Origin: Planctomycetota bacterium
GTDB taxonomy: Bacteria; Planctomycetota; Phycisphaerae; Phycisphaerales; UBA1924
Direction of reading: 5' to 3'
Assembly: GCA_020831805.1 (NCBI GenBank)
Contig: JAFIFX010000005.1
Coordinates: forward strand, 1 to 64,000
Length of the DNA stretch: 64,000 nt
Positions within the stretch are counted from its first letter, which is position 1. Each line of letters starts with the position of its first letter. Below the pieces are notes generated by a model, which saw only the letters and a list, made by a program, of their open reading frames with translations, was not told the origin of the DNA and made no database searches. A program made the position numbers and the translations under genes. Below, in pieces: positions 43,627 to 52,566 of this stretch.

Positions 43627-44235
43627 GTGCTCAACAGCCCAGAACCGGCCTCCGAACCCACCTTCGTCTCCCGCGGCGGGCTGAAACTCCACCACGCGCT
43701 CGCCGAGTTCGCTCTCGACATCACCGGCCTCGTCTGCGCCGACTTGGGCTGCTCCACCGGTGGGTTCACCGACTGCCTGCTCCAGCACGGCGCGGCCAGA
43801 GTTCACAGCGTGGACACAGCCTACGGCGAGCTGGCCTGGAAGCTCCGCCAGGACCCGCGCGTCGTCGTGCACGAACGCTCCAACGCCCTGCACCTCCCGC
43901 CCGCCGAGCCGGTGGACCTGGTGGTGATCGATCTCGGCTGGACGCCGCAGCGCCTCGCCCTGCCCGCGGCGGCGAAGTGGCTCAAGCCCGGGGGCCGGAT
44001 CATCACGCTCGTCAAGCCCCACTACGAAGCGGACAAGTCCGAACTGGGCGATAAGGGCGTGCTCGATCCGACCCGCGCCGAACAGATCGCCGAGCAGGTC
44101 CGCGACGGCCTGCCCACGCTCGGATTCAGCGTGGAAGGCTGGACCAAGAGCCCGGTCCTCGGCGGCGCGACGGGGAAGAAGAAGCGGAAGGGCTCGGGAA
44201 ATCCCGAGTGGCTGGCGCTGGTCGCACCGGCTTAG
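43627..44235 (+). CDS. TlyA-type rRNA methyltransferase lacking the S4 domain
   Basis: A 202-residue SAM-dependent FtsJ/RrmJ-fold methyltransferase. It begins almost at FVSRGGLKLHHAL, the motif that in TlyA (16S/23S rRNA 2'-O-methyltransferase) follows an N-terminal S4 RNA-binding domain. Then come the SAM motif CADLGCSTGGFTDCLLQHGAARVHSVD, VDLVVIDLGWTPQ, and LKPGGRIITLVKPHYEAD. The S4 domain (about 60 residues) is absent, and no frame upstream can supply it because lpxI ends 4 bp before the GTG start. Basic segment GKKKRKG near the end could replace RNA binding. Confidence 0.85.
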   Translation: MLNSPEPASEPTFVSRGGLKLHHALAEFALDITGLVCADLGCSTGGFTDCLLQHGAARVHSVDTAYGELAWKLRQDPRVVVHERSNALHLPPAEPVDLVVIDLGWTPQRLALPAAAKWLKPGGRIITLVKPHYEADKSELGDKGVLDPTRAEQIAEQVRDGLPTLGFSVEGWTKSPVLGGATGKKKRKGSGNPEWLALVAPA

Positions 44236-44657
44236 TCGGCGCGGTCGTCTTGCATCCATACGGGAAGTATCAGACGCAGTTGCTTGGCCATCACCATCAA
44301 GCGGCTCGCTTCGGGACACGCAAAATCGATACCGGAGAAGCACTGATCATTCGCGGCGATGGCGTCCGCTCCGATCACACCCATGTATCGTTCGTTGAGC
44401 ATCGAGATCGACAGTGTCGTTGATGGTTGGGTATGCGATATCCATCGATCCGACGCGGTCTGCAGTTTGACATCGGCGTAATGCATGGGGAACTCATACA
44501 TCACCTTGATGGCGAGGCCGTGTCCTCCGAACTCGGCGAACCGCCAGATACTCGTGATCTTGTATTCCGAAAGTCCGAATCCGAGTTCACTCAAGAACGG
44601 AGTAAACACTTCATCGATCAGCCTCCGGAAGTCGGATTCGCTGAGATACCCATGCAT
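44232..44657 (-). CDS. Hypothetical protein of distinct composition, 141 aa
   Basis: A soluble protein, convergent with the methyltransferase gene and overlapping its stop by 4 bp. It has lower GC and less biased codons than its neighbours, suggesting recent acquisition. Sequence: MHGYLSESDFRRLIDEVFTP start, then strands (LAIKVMYEFPMHYADVKLQTA) and a C-terminal helix. Start at ATG 44657, with GAGGA upstream. No family recognised; the layout is compatible with an immunity-type or DUF protein, unproven. Confidence 0.55.
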   Translation of the reverse strand: MHGYLSESDFRRLIDEVFTPFLSELGFGLSEYKITSIWRFAEFGGHGLAIKVMYEFPMHYADVKLQTASDRWISHTQPSTTLSISMLNERYMGVIGADAIAANDQCFSGIDFACPEASRLMVMAKQLRLILPVWMQDDRAD

Positions 44658-44705
44658 GGCATCCTCGGCTGAGTGCTCTGAATACGCCTGCCAAACTCCG
44701 TCTGA

Positions 44706-44792
44706 TCCTTCGCGTCCTTCGCGATCTTCGCGTTGAAAATCCACTCCTGGCTCTGCGGCCTCTGCGAACCCTCTGCACCTCTGCGTACCTCC
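44706..44792. repeat. Short-period CGCGAAG and GCAGAG arrays
   Basis: On the minus strand, three 9-bp units with CGCGAAG (44706-44732) and four units with GCAGAG (44751-44787, period 9-10) are separated by an 18-bp spacer containing GATTTTCAA. Non-coding, between obg and the hypothetical gene. Confidence 0.7.
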
Positions 44793-44799
44793 GAAAAAC

Positions 44800-45855
<1,056 letters not shown>

Positions 45856-45900
45856 TTAGGAGCCCGGGGCGTTCGTACACGGCCGAGATGGAAGATTCGC

Positions 45901-46326
45901 TCAGGCCGCCCGGAGGTACCGCCCGGCGGTCAGCGCCCGGATCAGCCGCTCCCGGTCCCCCGCCCGATCGAACCGGGTGATGGCCACGGCCATCCGCGAC
46001 GCGCCCGGCTCGTCCATGTCGCACCAGATCACATTGCCGGTCGCGAACACCGCACGCCCCGGCCCGATGTCCCGGCCAGACTCGAGCAGGTGGCCGGGCA
46101 GATCGATCTGAATCGACACGCGGGCGCCCGGCTCAATCGGGCGGTCCAGCTCGAAGCAGACGCCGCCCTCCGAAATGTCGTAGATGTGTCCGGAGAACTC
46201 GAAACGCTCCTCGGGATGCACGCGAAGCTGGATCGGCGTGTAGCCGGGGTTGACGCGGAAGCGGGTGTGCTCACGCCGGTCGATGGGGTTGAGGGTCATG
46301 GTGTCCCTGCGAGCGTCCTGGGGCAT
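45901..46326 (-). CDS. PilZ-domain protein
   Basis: A 141-residue single-domain PilZ protein, a likely cyclic-di-GMP receptor. The motif RREHTRFRVNPG resembles the RxxxR loop (R18, R22-region), and DISEGGVCFEL is the D/N-x-S-x-x-G motif. The beta-barrel pattern continues with GARVSIQIDLPG and ATGNVIWCD. ATG 46326 with AAGGAA upstream; a second in-frame ATG lies 27 nt inside. It could link c-di-GMP to the flagella encoded in this window, which is inference. Confidence 0.87.
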   Translation of the reverse strand: MPQDARRDTMTLNPIDRREHTRFRVNPGYTPIQLRVHPEERFEFSGHIYDISEGGVCFELDRPIEPGARVSIQIDLPGHLLESGRDIGPGRAVFATGNVIWCDMDEPGASRMAVAITRFDRAGDRERLIRALTAGRYLRAA

Positions 46327-46498
46327 GGTCAGTTCCTTTCTTCCGTCGGTCGGCGGCGGGTGGCCGCGGTCCGGCGTGGGATCACATCGGTCCGATGGAC
46401 CCGGGCCTTGATTCTCGGTCCATCCAACCGCCGGTATCGGCCGCAGGGGGGCGCAATGGCTGCCGAAACGCCCCCGGCGAGGACGCGAGGCTCGGTGA

Positions 46499-46957
46499 TC
46501 ACTCGGCCTGGAGGTCGATGTGGACGCCGCTGACCCGGTCCGGCGTGAGGCCCATGGCGTCCAGGCCCGGGGTCCGCAGGGCGTCCAGGATGGTCTTCGA
46601 AACGCCCTCCGGCGCGTCGACCACCCGGCCGTCGGGCAGGGTCAGGTGCACATGGGGGCGCAGGTCGGCGTCGTAGCGGCAGGCCCCGCCGGCGGCCCGC
46701 GCGGGCAGTCGCCGGGCGAGACCGCTGCCCGTCAACGCATCGAGCGTGTTGTAGACCGTGGCCTGCGACACGCTGGGGTCGGCCGCACGCACGGCGGTGA
46801 GCAGCTCCTCCGCCGTGGGGTGCGTGTCGGTCGAGGCCAAGGCGGCGTACACCAACTCCCGCTGCCGAGTGGGGCGAACACCGTGTTCACGCAGGCGGGA
46901 CCGGAGGGCTTCCGGGTCGGGCGCTGGGCTTCGGGTTGGCGTTTGGAATGATTCCAC
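46499..46957 (-). CDS. Fur-family transcriptional regulator
   Basis: A 152-residue metal or peroxide regulator. Winged helix: LRSRLREHGVRPTRQRELVYAALASTDTHPTAEELLTAVRAADPSVSQATVYNTLDALTGSGLARRLP. Dimerisation domain with the PHVHL motif (LRPHVHLTLPDGRVVD). The CxxC structural zinc site of Fur/Zur is absent, which points towards a PerR/Mur-like or zinc-site-lacking subgroup; the metal is unknown. No ATG is available: GTG 46957 or the adjacent TTG 46960. Two TGSAA-N3-TTSCA palindromes overlap and abut the start. Confidence 0.87.
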   Translation of the reverse strand: MESFQTPTRSPAPDPEALRSRLREHGVRPTRQRELVYAALASTDTHPTAEELLTAVRAADPSVSQATVYNTLDALTGSGLARRLPARAAGGACRYDADLRPHVHLTLPDGRVVDAPEGVSKTILDALRTPGLDAMGLTPDRVSGVHIDLQAE

Positions 46958-46973
46958 CAATGCAAGTATTGCA
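46944..46973. promoter_or_regulatory. Tandem palindromic operator candidate at the Fur-type gene
   Basis: Two perfect 13-bp palindromes share the design TGSAA-N3-TTSCA: TGGAATGATTCCA (46944-46956) and TGCAAGTATTGCA (46961-46973), centres 17 bp apart. They cover the start codon and the bases just upstream, fitting autorepression by the Fur-family product. Confidence 0.55.
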
Positions 46974-47041
46974 GGATCGGGCTATCAATGCCAGCGGGAG
47001 CCGGACCGCGGCCCGGGCCGGCGGGAACTGGGAAATTCCGA

Positions 47042-47557
47042 TCACTCCAGTTCGAACTCGAGTTCGGGATCGGCGATGTCGGTCTCGGCCGGGGCGGCGA
47101 TCGCCATCCGTTTGTGCTTGATCCCCGCCTCGAGGAAGACCTCGGAGTTGACCCGCCAGCCGATCTTCTCGTAGAACGGGATGGCAACGAGCTGGGCGTG
47201 GCAGTAGAGCCCGGGCAGGCCGAGTTCGCCGAAGGCGCGGGCCTCGATGGCGACCATGAGCTTCTGGCCGATGCCCTCGTTCTGGCGCTGGGGGTCCACG
47301 CAGACCTGGCTGACCTTGCCGGAGCGTTCCTCGGCGTCGCCATCGGGGCAGAGCAGGGTGGCCGTGCCGAGCACCCGCTCGCCCTGGGGGTGGTCGAAAA
47401 CCGCCACAAAGTGCTCGCTGCGCTCCTCCCGGCCGGGAGCGAGGGTGAGGTAATCGTCCATGGTCAGGCCGATCGGCCTGAGCAGCACCCGCGTGCGCAG
47501 GTCGACCTCCTGGGCGTAGAGCGGGTGACGGGTGTCGATGCGTCGGATGCGGATCAC
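47042..47557 (-). CDS. GNAT-family N-acetyltransferase
   Basis: A 171-residue single GNAT domain. Acetyl-CoA loop: VSQVCVDPQRQNEGIGQKLMVAIEARAFGELG, close to the Q/RxxGxG/A motif. Other family elements are HFVAVFDHPQGERVLGTATLL and LYCHAQLVAIPFYEKIGWRVNSEVFLEAGIKHKRM. Start set at GTG 47557 with GAGGGAA upstream; longer frames are not conserved. Substrate unknown. Confidence 0.88.
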   Translation of the reverse strand: MIRIRRIDTRHPLYAQEVDLRTRVLLRPIGLTMDDYLTLAPGREERSEHFVAVFDHPQGERVLGTATLLCPDGDAEERSGKVSQVCVDPQRQNEGIGQKLMVAIEARAFGELGLPGLYCHAQLVAIPFYEKIGWRVNSEVFLEAGIKHKRMAIAAPAETDIADPELEFELE

Positions 47558-47703
47558 TGGATTCCCTCGCCGGGCAATGTAGCACGGATTCGTCCCGGCG
47601 GCGAGTGGGCCGGGCGCCCCCCCCGGCCGCCGCTCGCCACGCAGGGCGGACAGCGCCGGACAGGAACCCTGCCCGATACCCCCCACACCGGTACGCTTGA
47701 CCC

Positions 47704-48468
47704 ATGCCCCCCGCCCGGCCGTGGACCGACGAGTACACCCTGCTCTGCGAGCGCTGCGGCTATGTCATCGAGGGGCTGCCGACCGAGGGCGCCTGTCCGG
47801 AGTGCGGCAAGCCGATCGTGGAGAGTTTGCCGGAGCGGCGGATGGGGACGCCGTGGCAGTGTTGGCCGGCTGCATCGTCACTGCTCGCAACCTGGTGTTC
47901 CACGGTCCTGCATCCTTGCCGAACCATGGACGCCATGCGCCCCGATCGCCCGTCGGGCGGACTCCGTCTGGCGACGATCTCGATCGCGGCCGGGATCACC
48001 GTGGTGAGTTGTGGCGTGATCGCGCCGACTCTCCTGATCGTTCGAGACCCGTACGCAGAAAAGTCCGGGCATATGTTCCTTGAGTTCGGCCTCACTTTTA
48101 TCTTGGCGATCGTGCTTGGGATACCCCTCGGCGCTTTCTTTCTCGAAGTCCTGACGCGAACCGAAGCGTTCGGTCTCCGATTTCTTGGGCGCAAGCACGG
48201 CTTCCGGATCACGCGCCCGATCTCATGGATGATTTGCGACCATGGCTCCGTCGGGTGGTTGCTCGCCTCGATCGGTGGATCTTTGTCGATCCTTGTCCTT
48301 GTTTGGATCGAGTTGTCCCCCGGACGCACGCTTCCCGTATGGACCTGGACGATACCGTTGCTGGCCGCAGCGCCCGGCTTCCTCTTTTTCGAAACCTTCG
48401 CCTGGCTCGGCCTGCGTCGGCTCAAGTACGCCAACCGGCGGCGTCCGAAGCCGGGTGCCACGGCTTGA
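47704..48468 (+). CDS. Membrane protein with N-terminal zinc ribbon
   Basis: A 254-residue protein. Residues 14-40 form a zinc ribbon: LLCERCGYVIEGLPTEGACPECGKPI, two CxxC pairs in a pattern very common in Phycisphaerae membrane proteins. About four transmembrane helices follow: about 90-110 (ATISIAAGITVVSCGVIAPTLLI), 125-150 (LEFGLTFILAIVLGIPLGAFFLEVL), 185-205 (VGWLLASIGGSLSILVLVWI) and 215-235. ATG start. Function unknown. Confidence 0.75.
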   Translation: MPPARPWTDEYTLLCERCGYVIEGLPTEGACPECGKPIVESLPERRMGTPWQCWPAASSLLATWCSTVLHPCRTMDAMRPDRPSGGLRLATISIAAGITVVSCGVIAPTLLIVRDPYAEKSGHMFLEFGLTFILAIVLGIPLGAFFLEVLTRTEAFGLRFLGRKHGFRITRPISWMICDHGSVGWLLASIGGSLSILVLVWIELSPGRTLPVWTWTIPLLAAAPGFLFFETFAWLGLRRLKYANRRRPKPGATA

Positions 48469-48495
48469 CTTGCAAGCCGTGGTTGGTTGGGAAAA

Positions 48496-48573
48496 GCACG
48501 GGTTGCCCTTCAGGACAACCCGTGGCACCCGACCCAAAGCACCGGTTGCCCTTCGGGTCAACCGGTGGCACCC
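48496..48573. repeat. Hairpin repeat pair (family A cores) with compensatory changes
   Basis: Two 35-bp copies (48496-48530 and 48539-48573). The first has stem ACGGGTTG/CAACCCGT and the second ACCGGTTG/CAACCGGT: the stem base changes on both arms, so pairing is kept. The core matches the repeats at 12197-12299. Intergenic between two convergent genes. Confidence 0.85.
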
Positions 48574-48577
48574 ATGC

Positions 48578-49192
48578 TTACGCCGCGTCGGCGCGGTCGT
48601 CGGGCTCCAGCAGGGTCTGCAGCAGGGCCGCGATCTCGCGCAGCTCGGCGTCGGGGGCGCCGTCGGCGGCGCGCCGGGCCAGCTCGTTGGCGATGGTGGC
48701 GATGTTCTCGGCCCGCTCGCAGCGCGTGTCGGGGCCGCAGCGCCTCGTGCGCAGACGCCCCTTGAACGGGCGGGCCTGGCGGGACAGGGCGGTGATCTCG
48801 ATCAGCGAGCCGTCGGCGTCGATCACCACGCCCCAGCAGACCGCGAAGCGGGCCGGGTTGATCCGCTGGTCGAAGCGGATGTGGGTGCGGTGCTCGCCGG
48901 GGGCCGGGCGTGTGCAGGATTCCACCTCGCCGCGGATGTGGACGGTCTCGGCGTCAACGGTCTGCAGCGGGACGCTCACCTCGGTGCCGGGCTCCAGGCG
49001 GGCGGGGGTGACCACGACGACATGGTCGGCCCGCAGCGAGCGGGCCCACGCGCCGACCACGCGGGCGGGCTGGTCCGGGGTGGTGCCGGGATCACGAACG
49101 GACAGGGCGACGGCGGTGCCGGGGGCGAACGGATACCACCGCTCGTCGAACGGTCCGCCCGGAACGGGAGCGCCTCCCGCGGGCCGTTTCAT
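48578..49192 (-). CDS. PilZ-like/beta-barrel hypothetical protein
   Basis: A 204-residue soluble protein. Residues about 25-130 have a beta-barrel pattern like PilZ-type proteins: RVVGAWARSLRADHVVVVTPARLEPGTEVSVPLQTVDAETVHIRGEVESCTR, and THIRFDQRINPARFA. The canonical RxxxR and DxSxxG motifs are not clear, so ligand binding is uncertain. A basic linker precedes a helical C-terminal tail (ENIATIANELARRAADGAPDAELREIAALLQTLLE). ATG start; divergent from ispG. Confidence 0.6.
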   Translation of the reverse strand: MKRPAGGAPVPGGPFDERWYPFAPGTAVALSVRDPGTTPDQPARVVGAWARSLRADHVVVVTPARLEPGTEVSVPLQTVDAETVHIRGEVESCTRPAPGEHRTHIRFDQRINPARFAVCWGVVIDADGSLIEITALSRQARPFKGRLRTRRCGPDTRCERAENIATIANELARRAADGAPDAELREIAALLQTLLEPDDRADAA

Positions 49193-49480
49193 GCTGGTTG
49201 GGGGGCGAGCCCCGGCTCATCCATGGCGACCTCGGCTTCCTACTGCAAGGACCCTGTGCGAAAGACCGGCGGGGCGCTCGCAACGGTGCGCTCGCCCGGC
49301 CGCTCAAGAAAACTGTGCGATACGCGGGGGGCGAATCCATCGGTCCGCCCAGACGGAAATCGCACCAGGGCCGCGAGACCGGCCCGGTCTTCCCATCTTC
49401 CGCTTGGTGGAACCGCCCGTGATCGGACCCGGCTGCCGGACACCGGGCTCGGAACCCGGCCTCCACGCGTAGAATCGCCC

Positions 49481-50803
49481 ATGCAGACCCGCCGCACGAC
49501 CCGACCCATCCGCATCGGCAACGACCGCACCGGCATCGTCCGGGTGGGCGGGGGGCTGGACCCGGCCCACGATCTGGCCGCGGGGCTCACGCCGGAACAG
49601 CTCGGCAGCGCCCCGGCCCCGGTCTCGGTCCAGACCATGACCGCGGGCTACACCTGGGACATCGACAAGTGCGTGGCGGAGATCCACAAGCTGCACACCG
49701 CCGGGGCGGACATCGTCCGGGTGGCGGTGCCCGAGAAGAAGGACACGCTGGCCCTGAAGGAAATCCTGGCCCAGACCAGCGTCCCGATCGTGGCCGATGT
49801 CCACTTCCACTTCCAGCGGGCCCTCGAGGCGGTCGAGGCGGGGGTCCACAAGATCCGGCTCAACCCCGGGAACATCAACGACCGGGCCCAGGTCGAGGAT
49901 GTCATCCGGGCGTGCAAGGACGCGGGCGTTCCGATCCGCGTGGGCGTGAACGAGGGCTCGATCATCGAGCGACGCGACAAGCAGAAGCGGGCCAAGGAAC
50001 TCGGCGCGGTCTTCAGCGACCAGAAGCACGGCTACATGATGGCGATCATGATCGCCAAGCTCGAGGAGTACCTCGACATCTTCTATGAGAACGACTTCTT
50101 CGACATCGCGATCTCCGCCAAGTCCATGGACGCGACGGTGGTCATCGATGCCTACACCGAGATCGCCAAACGCTTCCCCCACCCCCTGCACCTGGGCGTG
50201 ACCCACGCCGGGCCGAAGGAAACCGGCTGCATCCGCTCGGTCGTCGCGCTCGGCACGCTGCTGGCCAACGGCATCGGTGACACGATCCGCATCTCCTACG
50301 CCAACGACCCGATCTACGAGGTGCAGGACGGGCTCGAACTGCTCTACACGCTGGGTCTGCGCGAGCGGAAGGGGGCGGAGCTGATCGCCTGCCCCACCTG
50401 CGGGCGGATCCAGGTCGACCTGTTCACCCTCGTCCAGGATGTCCACAAGAAACTCGGCGACGACATCCGCGTGCCCATGAAGGTGGCGGTGATGGGCTGC
50501 GTGGTCAACGGCCCGGGCGAGGCCGAGGGGGCGGATGTGGCCGTCTTCGCCGGCGACCGCAAGGGCATCATCTATGTCCAGGGCGAGCGGGTGGCCACGG
50601 TGCCAGAGGCCGAGATCCTCGACCGGCTGCTGGCCGAGTGCCTGGCCTTCCAGGCCCGGGTCGAGTCCGGCGCAGCGAAACTGGGCGAGAAGAAGGTCGA
50701 CATCGTCCCGCCCGACCCCCTGGGCGAGCTGGGCAGCGGCTGGGAGAAGATGGCCGCCGAGCGGATCCACGGGGCGACCGACCTGACCATCGGGCGGACC
50801 TGA
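49481..50803 (+). CDS. ispG: 4-hydroxy-3-methylbut-2-enyl diphosphate synthase IspG
   Basis: Enzyme of the MEP isoprenoid pathway that converts MEcPP to HMBPP with a [4Fe-4S] cluster. The 440-residue protein shows SVQTMT, GADIVRVAVP, PIVADVHFHF, IRLNPGNI, the cluster ligands CPTCG (C304, C307) and GCVVNGPGE (C340, with E347). The last 24 codons are present a second time 2 kb downstream. ATG start. No plus-strand terminator is seen right after the stop. Confidence 0.95.
   Translation: MQTRRTTRPIRIGNDRTGIVRVGGGLDPAHDLAAGLTPEQLGSAPAPVSVQTMTAGYTWDIDKCVAEIHKLHTAGADIVRVAVPEKKDTLALKEILAQTSVPIVADVHFHFQRALEAVEAGVHKIRLNPGNINDRAQVEDVIRACKDAGVPIRVGVNEGSIIERRDKQKRAKELGAVFSDQKHGYMMAIMIAKLEEYLDIFYENDFFDIAISAKSMDATVVIDAYTEIAKRFPHPLHLGVTHAGPKETGCIRSVVALGTLLANGIGDTIRISYANDPIYEVQDGLELLYTLGLRERKGAELIACPTCGRIQVDLFTLVQDVHKKLGDDIRVPMKVAVMGCVVNGPGEAEGADVAVFAGDRKGIIYVQGERVATVPEAEILDRLLAECLAFQARVESGAAKLGEKKVDIVPPDPLGELGSGWEKMAAERIHGATDLTIGRT
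50732..50803 (+). repeat. 72-bp direct repeat, copy 1 (3' end of ispG)
   Basis: The last 72 bp of ispG including its TGA. Copy 2 at 52758-52829 is identical except for one base (G50745 versus A52771). The pair bounds the AT-richer single-gene segment between them. Confidence 0.95.
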
Positions 50804-50828
50804 CGCTATAGCTAGTCTATTTCTATAC

Positions 50829-50862
50829 AAAAAAGCTGGCATCGCCGTTGACGGTGCCAGCT
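50829..50862 (-). terminator. Intrinsic terminator of the glycine-rich gene
   Basis: AGCTGGCA (50834-50841) and TGCCAGCT (50855-50862) pair, with an inner CCG/CGG stem and TTGA loop. Reading minus, the stem is followed by a T run (A50829-A50834 on plus). It lies about 20 bp beyond the stop of the 50885-52489 gene. Confidence 0.85.
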
Positions 50863-50884
50863 GGAGATGTTGAGTCGCGATGAG

Positions 50885-52489
50885 CTACTCCGGCATCGAC
50901 TGTATCACTGCGTTGAGGTCGTTGGCATCAACCACTCCGTCACCATTGGCATCGCCGTCCTCGACTTCGAGATCGCCTGACAATGCCATGTTCGCGAGAA
51001 CGATTTGCAGATCAAGCTCGTCAACAACACCATCGAGGTTCAGGTCGCCGATGGGTCCGATGTCCGCAATCTGGAACCGACGCACCTCAACATCACGAAC
51101 CGTGTAGGTGAACATGTCCAAACATGCACCAAAGGGGTTGTCGCCATCCCGGATCCCGGTCAGCATCATCATATGCCAGCCAGGCTCGTCCTGGATGGGC
51201 TTCGAGTCCGTGTGCGTGCGCGATGGTCCGTTGTGCCACTCGATCTCGATGAAGGGGTCAGGCCCGTCGTGCTTGAACTCGATAATGATCCGAAGACGCT
51301 CGGCCGTTCTGGAATCCGGGTGGAGCATGCCCTCGATCGTGATGAAACCGTCATTGATTTCCGGCCAGATATACTCGGAACACAGCCAGTCAAAATTCTC
51401 ACGCCAGTCGACTGATTGCCAATCCTTGGCGATCTCTTCGAGGTCGCATGGCCCCGCATCCCCTCGGGCAATCGCGACTTCTGCTTGAGACGCAGAACCG
51501 ACATTTGTTCCGATCACCCGGGTAAAACGCTGAACCACGCCATCGGATCCTGCATTGCCATTGCCATTTGGCCCTTCACCCGCACACCCGCCTTCCCCTG
51601 CTTCTCCATTCGGCAGCCTGCCATGCCCACCGTTTCCGCCATTGCCTCCCTTGTCGCCACCGTTCCCTCCGCACCCGCCGTCACCGCCGTTGAGGCCGTT
51701 TCCTCCATTTCCAGCATTGCCGCCTTTGCCATTCTCGGATTCTCCACCACACCCACCAGTTCCGCCATTCCCGTTACCGCTCGAGTGACCTCCGTTGCCG
51801 CCTCCGCCGCCATTGCCATTCTCGGAGTCCCCGCCACAACCGCCTGCACCGCCGTCCCCATTGCCGGTAGACTTTCCGCCGTCACCTCCGCCACCACCGT
51901 CGCCGTTCTCAGAATTGCCACCGTCACCGCCTTTGCCACCATCTCCATTACCGAGCGAGGTCCCACCCTTGCCGCCATCTCCTCCCGGTCCGTTCGTGCT
52001 GTCACCACCCTTGCCGCCTTCACCGGCATTTCCATTCCCGCTTGAGTTGCCCCCTTTACCCCCATCTCCGCCACCATCGACCCCGAACCCACCGTCTCCG
52101 CCCTTTCCACCGGGCCCAGCATCGCCACCATTCCCCCCGCTTCCTCCATTCGGACCGCTGCTGCCGCCTTGGCCACCGTTTCCGTTCCCGGTTTGGCCAC
52201 CGGCTCCGCCGTTTCCTCCGTTTCCGTTCCCCCAACCGTTGCCCCCGTTGCCGGCGACTCCCGGGTTCGGATTGTTAGGATGATCCGCAGGCCATCCGTG
52301 ATACCCATTCGGATGCGAGGGATCTCCATCGGCACCGAATGTGTACCCGGCGGGCCAACCGTTCCAATATTGAGTGGATTGACCTTGCCCGAAAGCAGGC
52401 ATGGCCAGTGCCCCGAGCGACACAGCAAGAACGATGAAGACGAGCAGTCGCCCCATTAAACGGGCAAAAATCATGCAACCGTGGTACAT
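50885..52489 (-). CDS. Glycine-rich (PGRS-like) secreted protein with C-terminal type I dockerin
   Basis: A 534-residue protein. Signal peptide 1-35 (VFIVLAVSLGALAMPAFGQ). Residues about 77-311 are a GGNGG-type low-complexity array with imperfect units of roughly 29 residues containing SENG or SSGNG words, like PE-PGRS proteins. Residues about 312-480 look folded (EIAKDWQSVDWRENFDWLCSEYIWPEINDGFITIEGML, then HDGPDPFIEIEWHNGPS). Residues 481-534 are a dockerin with two calcium loops, GDLNLDGVVDELDL and GDANGDGVVDANDL. Strong AAAGGAG 7 nt before the ATG. Lower GC than all neighbours. Likely cell-surface or matrix protein. Confidence 0.8.
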   Translation of the reverse strand: MYHGCMIFARLMGRLLVFIVLAVSLGALAMPAFGQGQSTQYWNGWPAGYTFGADGDPSHPNGYHGWPADHPNNPNPGVAGNGGNGWGNGNGGNGGAGGQTGNGNGGQGGSSGPNGGSGGNGGDAGPGGKGGDGGFGVDGGGDGGKGGNSSGNGNAGEGGKGGDSTNGPGGDGGKGGTSLGNGDGGKGGDGGNSENGDGGGGGDGGKSTGNGDGGAGGCGGDSENGNGGGGGNGGHSSGNGNGGTGGCGGESENGKGGNAGNGGNGLNGGDGGCGGNGGDKGGNGGNGGHGRLPNGEAGEGGCAGEGPNGNGNAGSDGVVQRFTRVIGTNVGSASQAEVAIARGDAGPCDLEEIAKDWQSVDWRENFDWLCSEYIWPEINDGFITIEGMLHPDSRTAERLRIIIEFKHDGPDPFIEIEWHNGPSRTHTDSKPIQDEPGWHMMMLTGIRDGDNPFGACLDMFTYTVRDVEVRRFQIADIGPIGDLNLDGVVDELDLQIVLANMALSGDLEVEDGDANGDGVVDANDLNAVIQSMPE

Positions 52490-52566
52490 TCTTATGCTCC
52501 TTTGCGTGTGGCAGGCCTCAGGATGACATCACCGCCCACTTCAACCTAATGCTTTGGTTTCACACC

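Noticed and set aside
44706-44792. CRISPR array
   Set aside because: Units are 9-10 bp with no spacers and no cas genes anywhere in the window.
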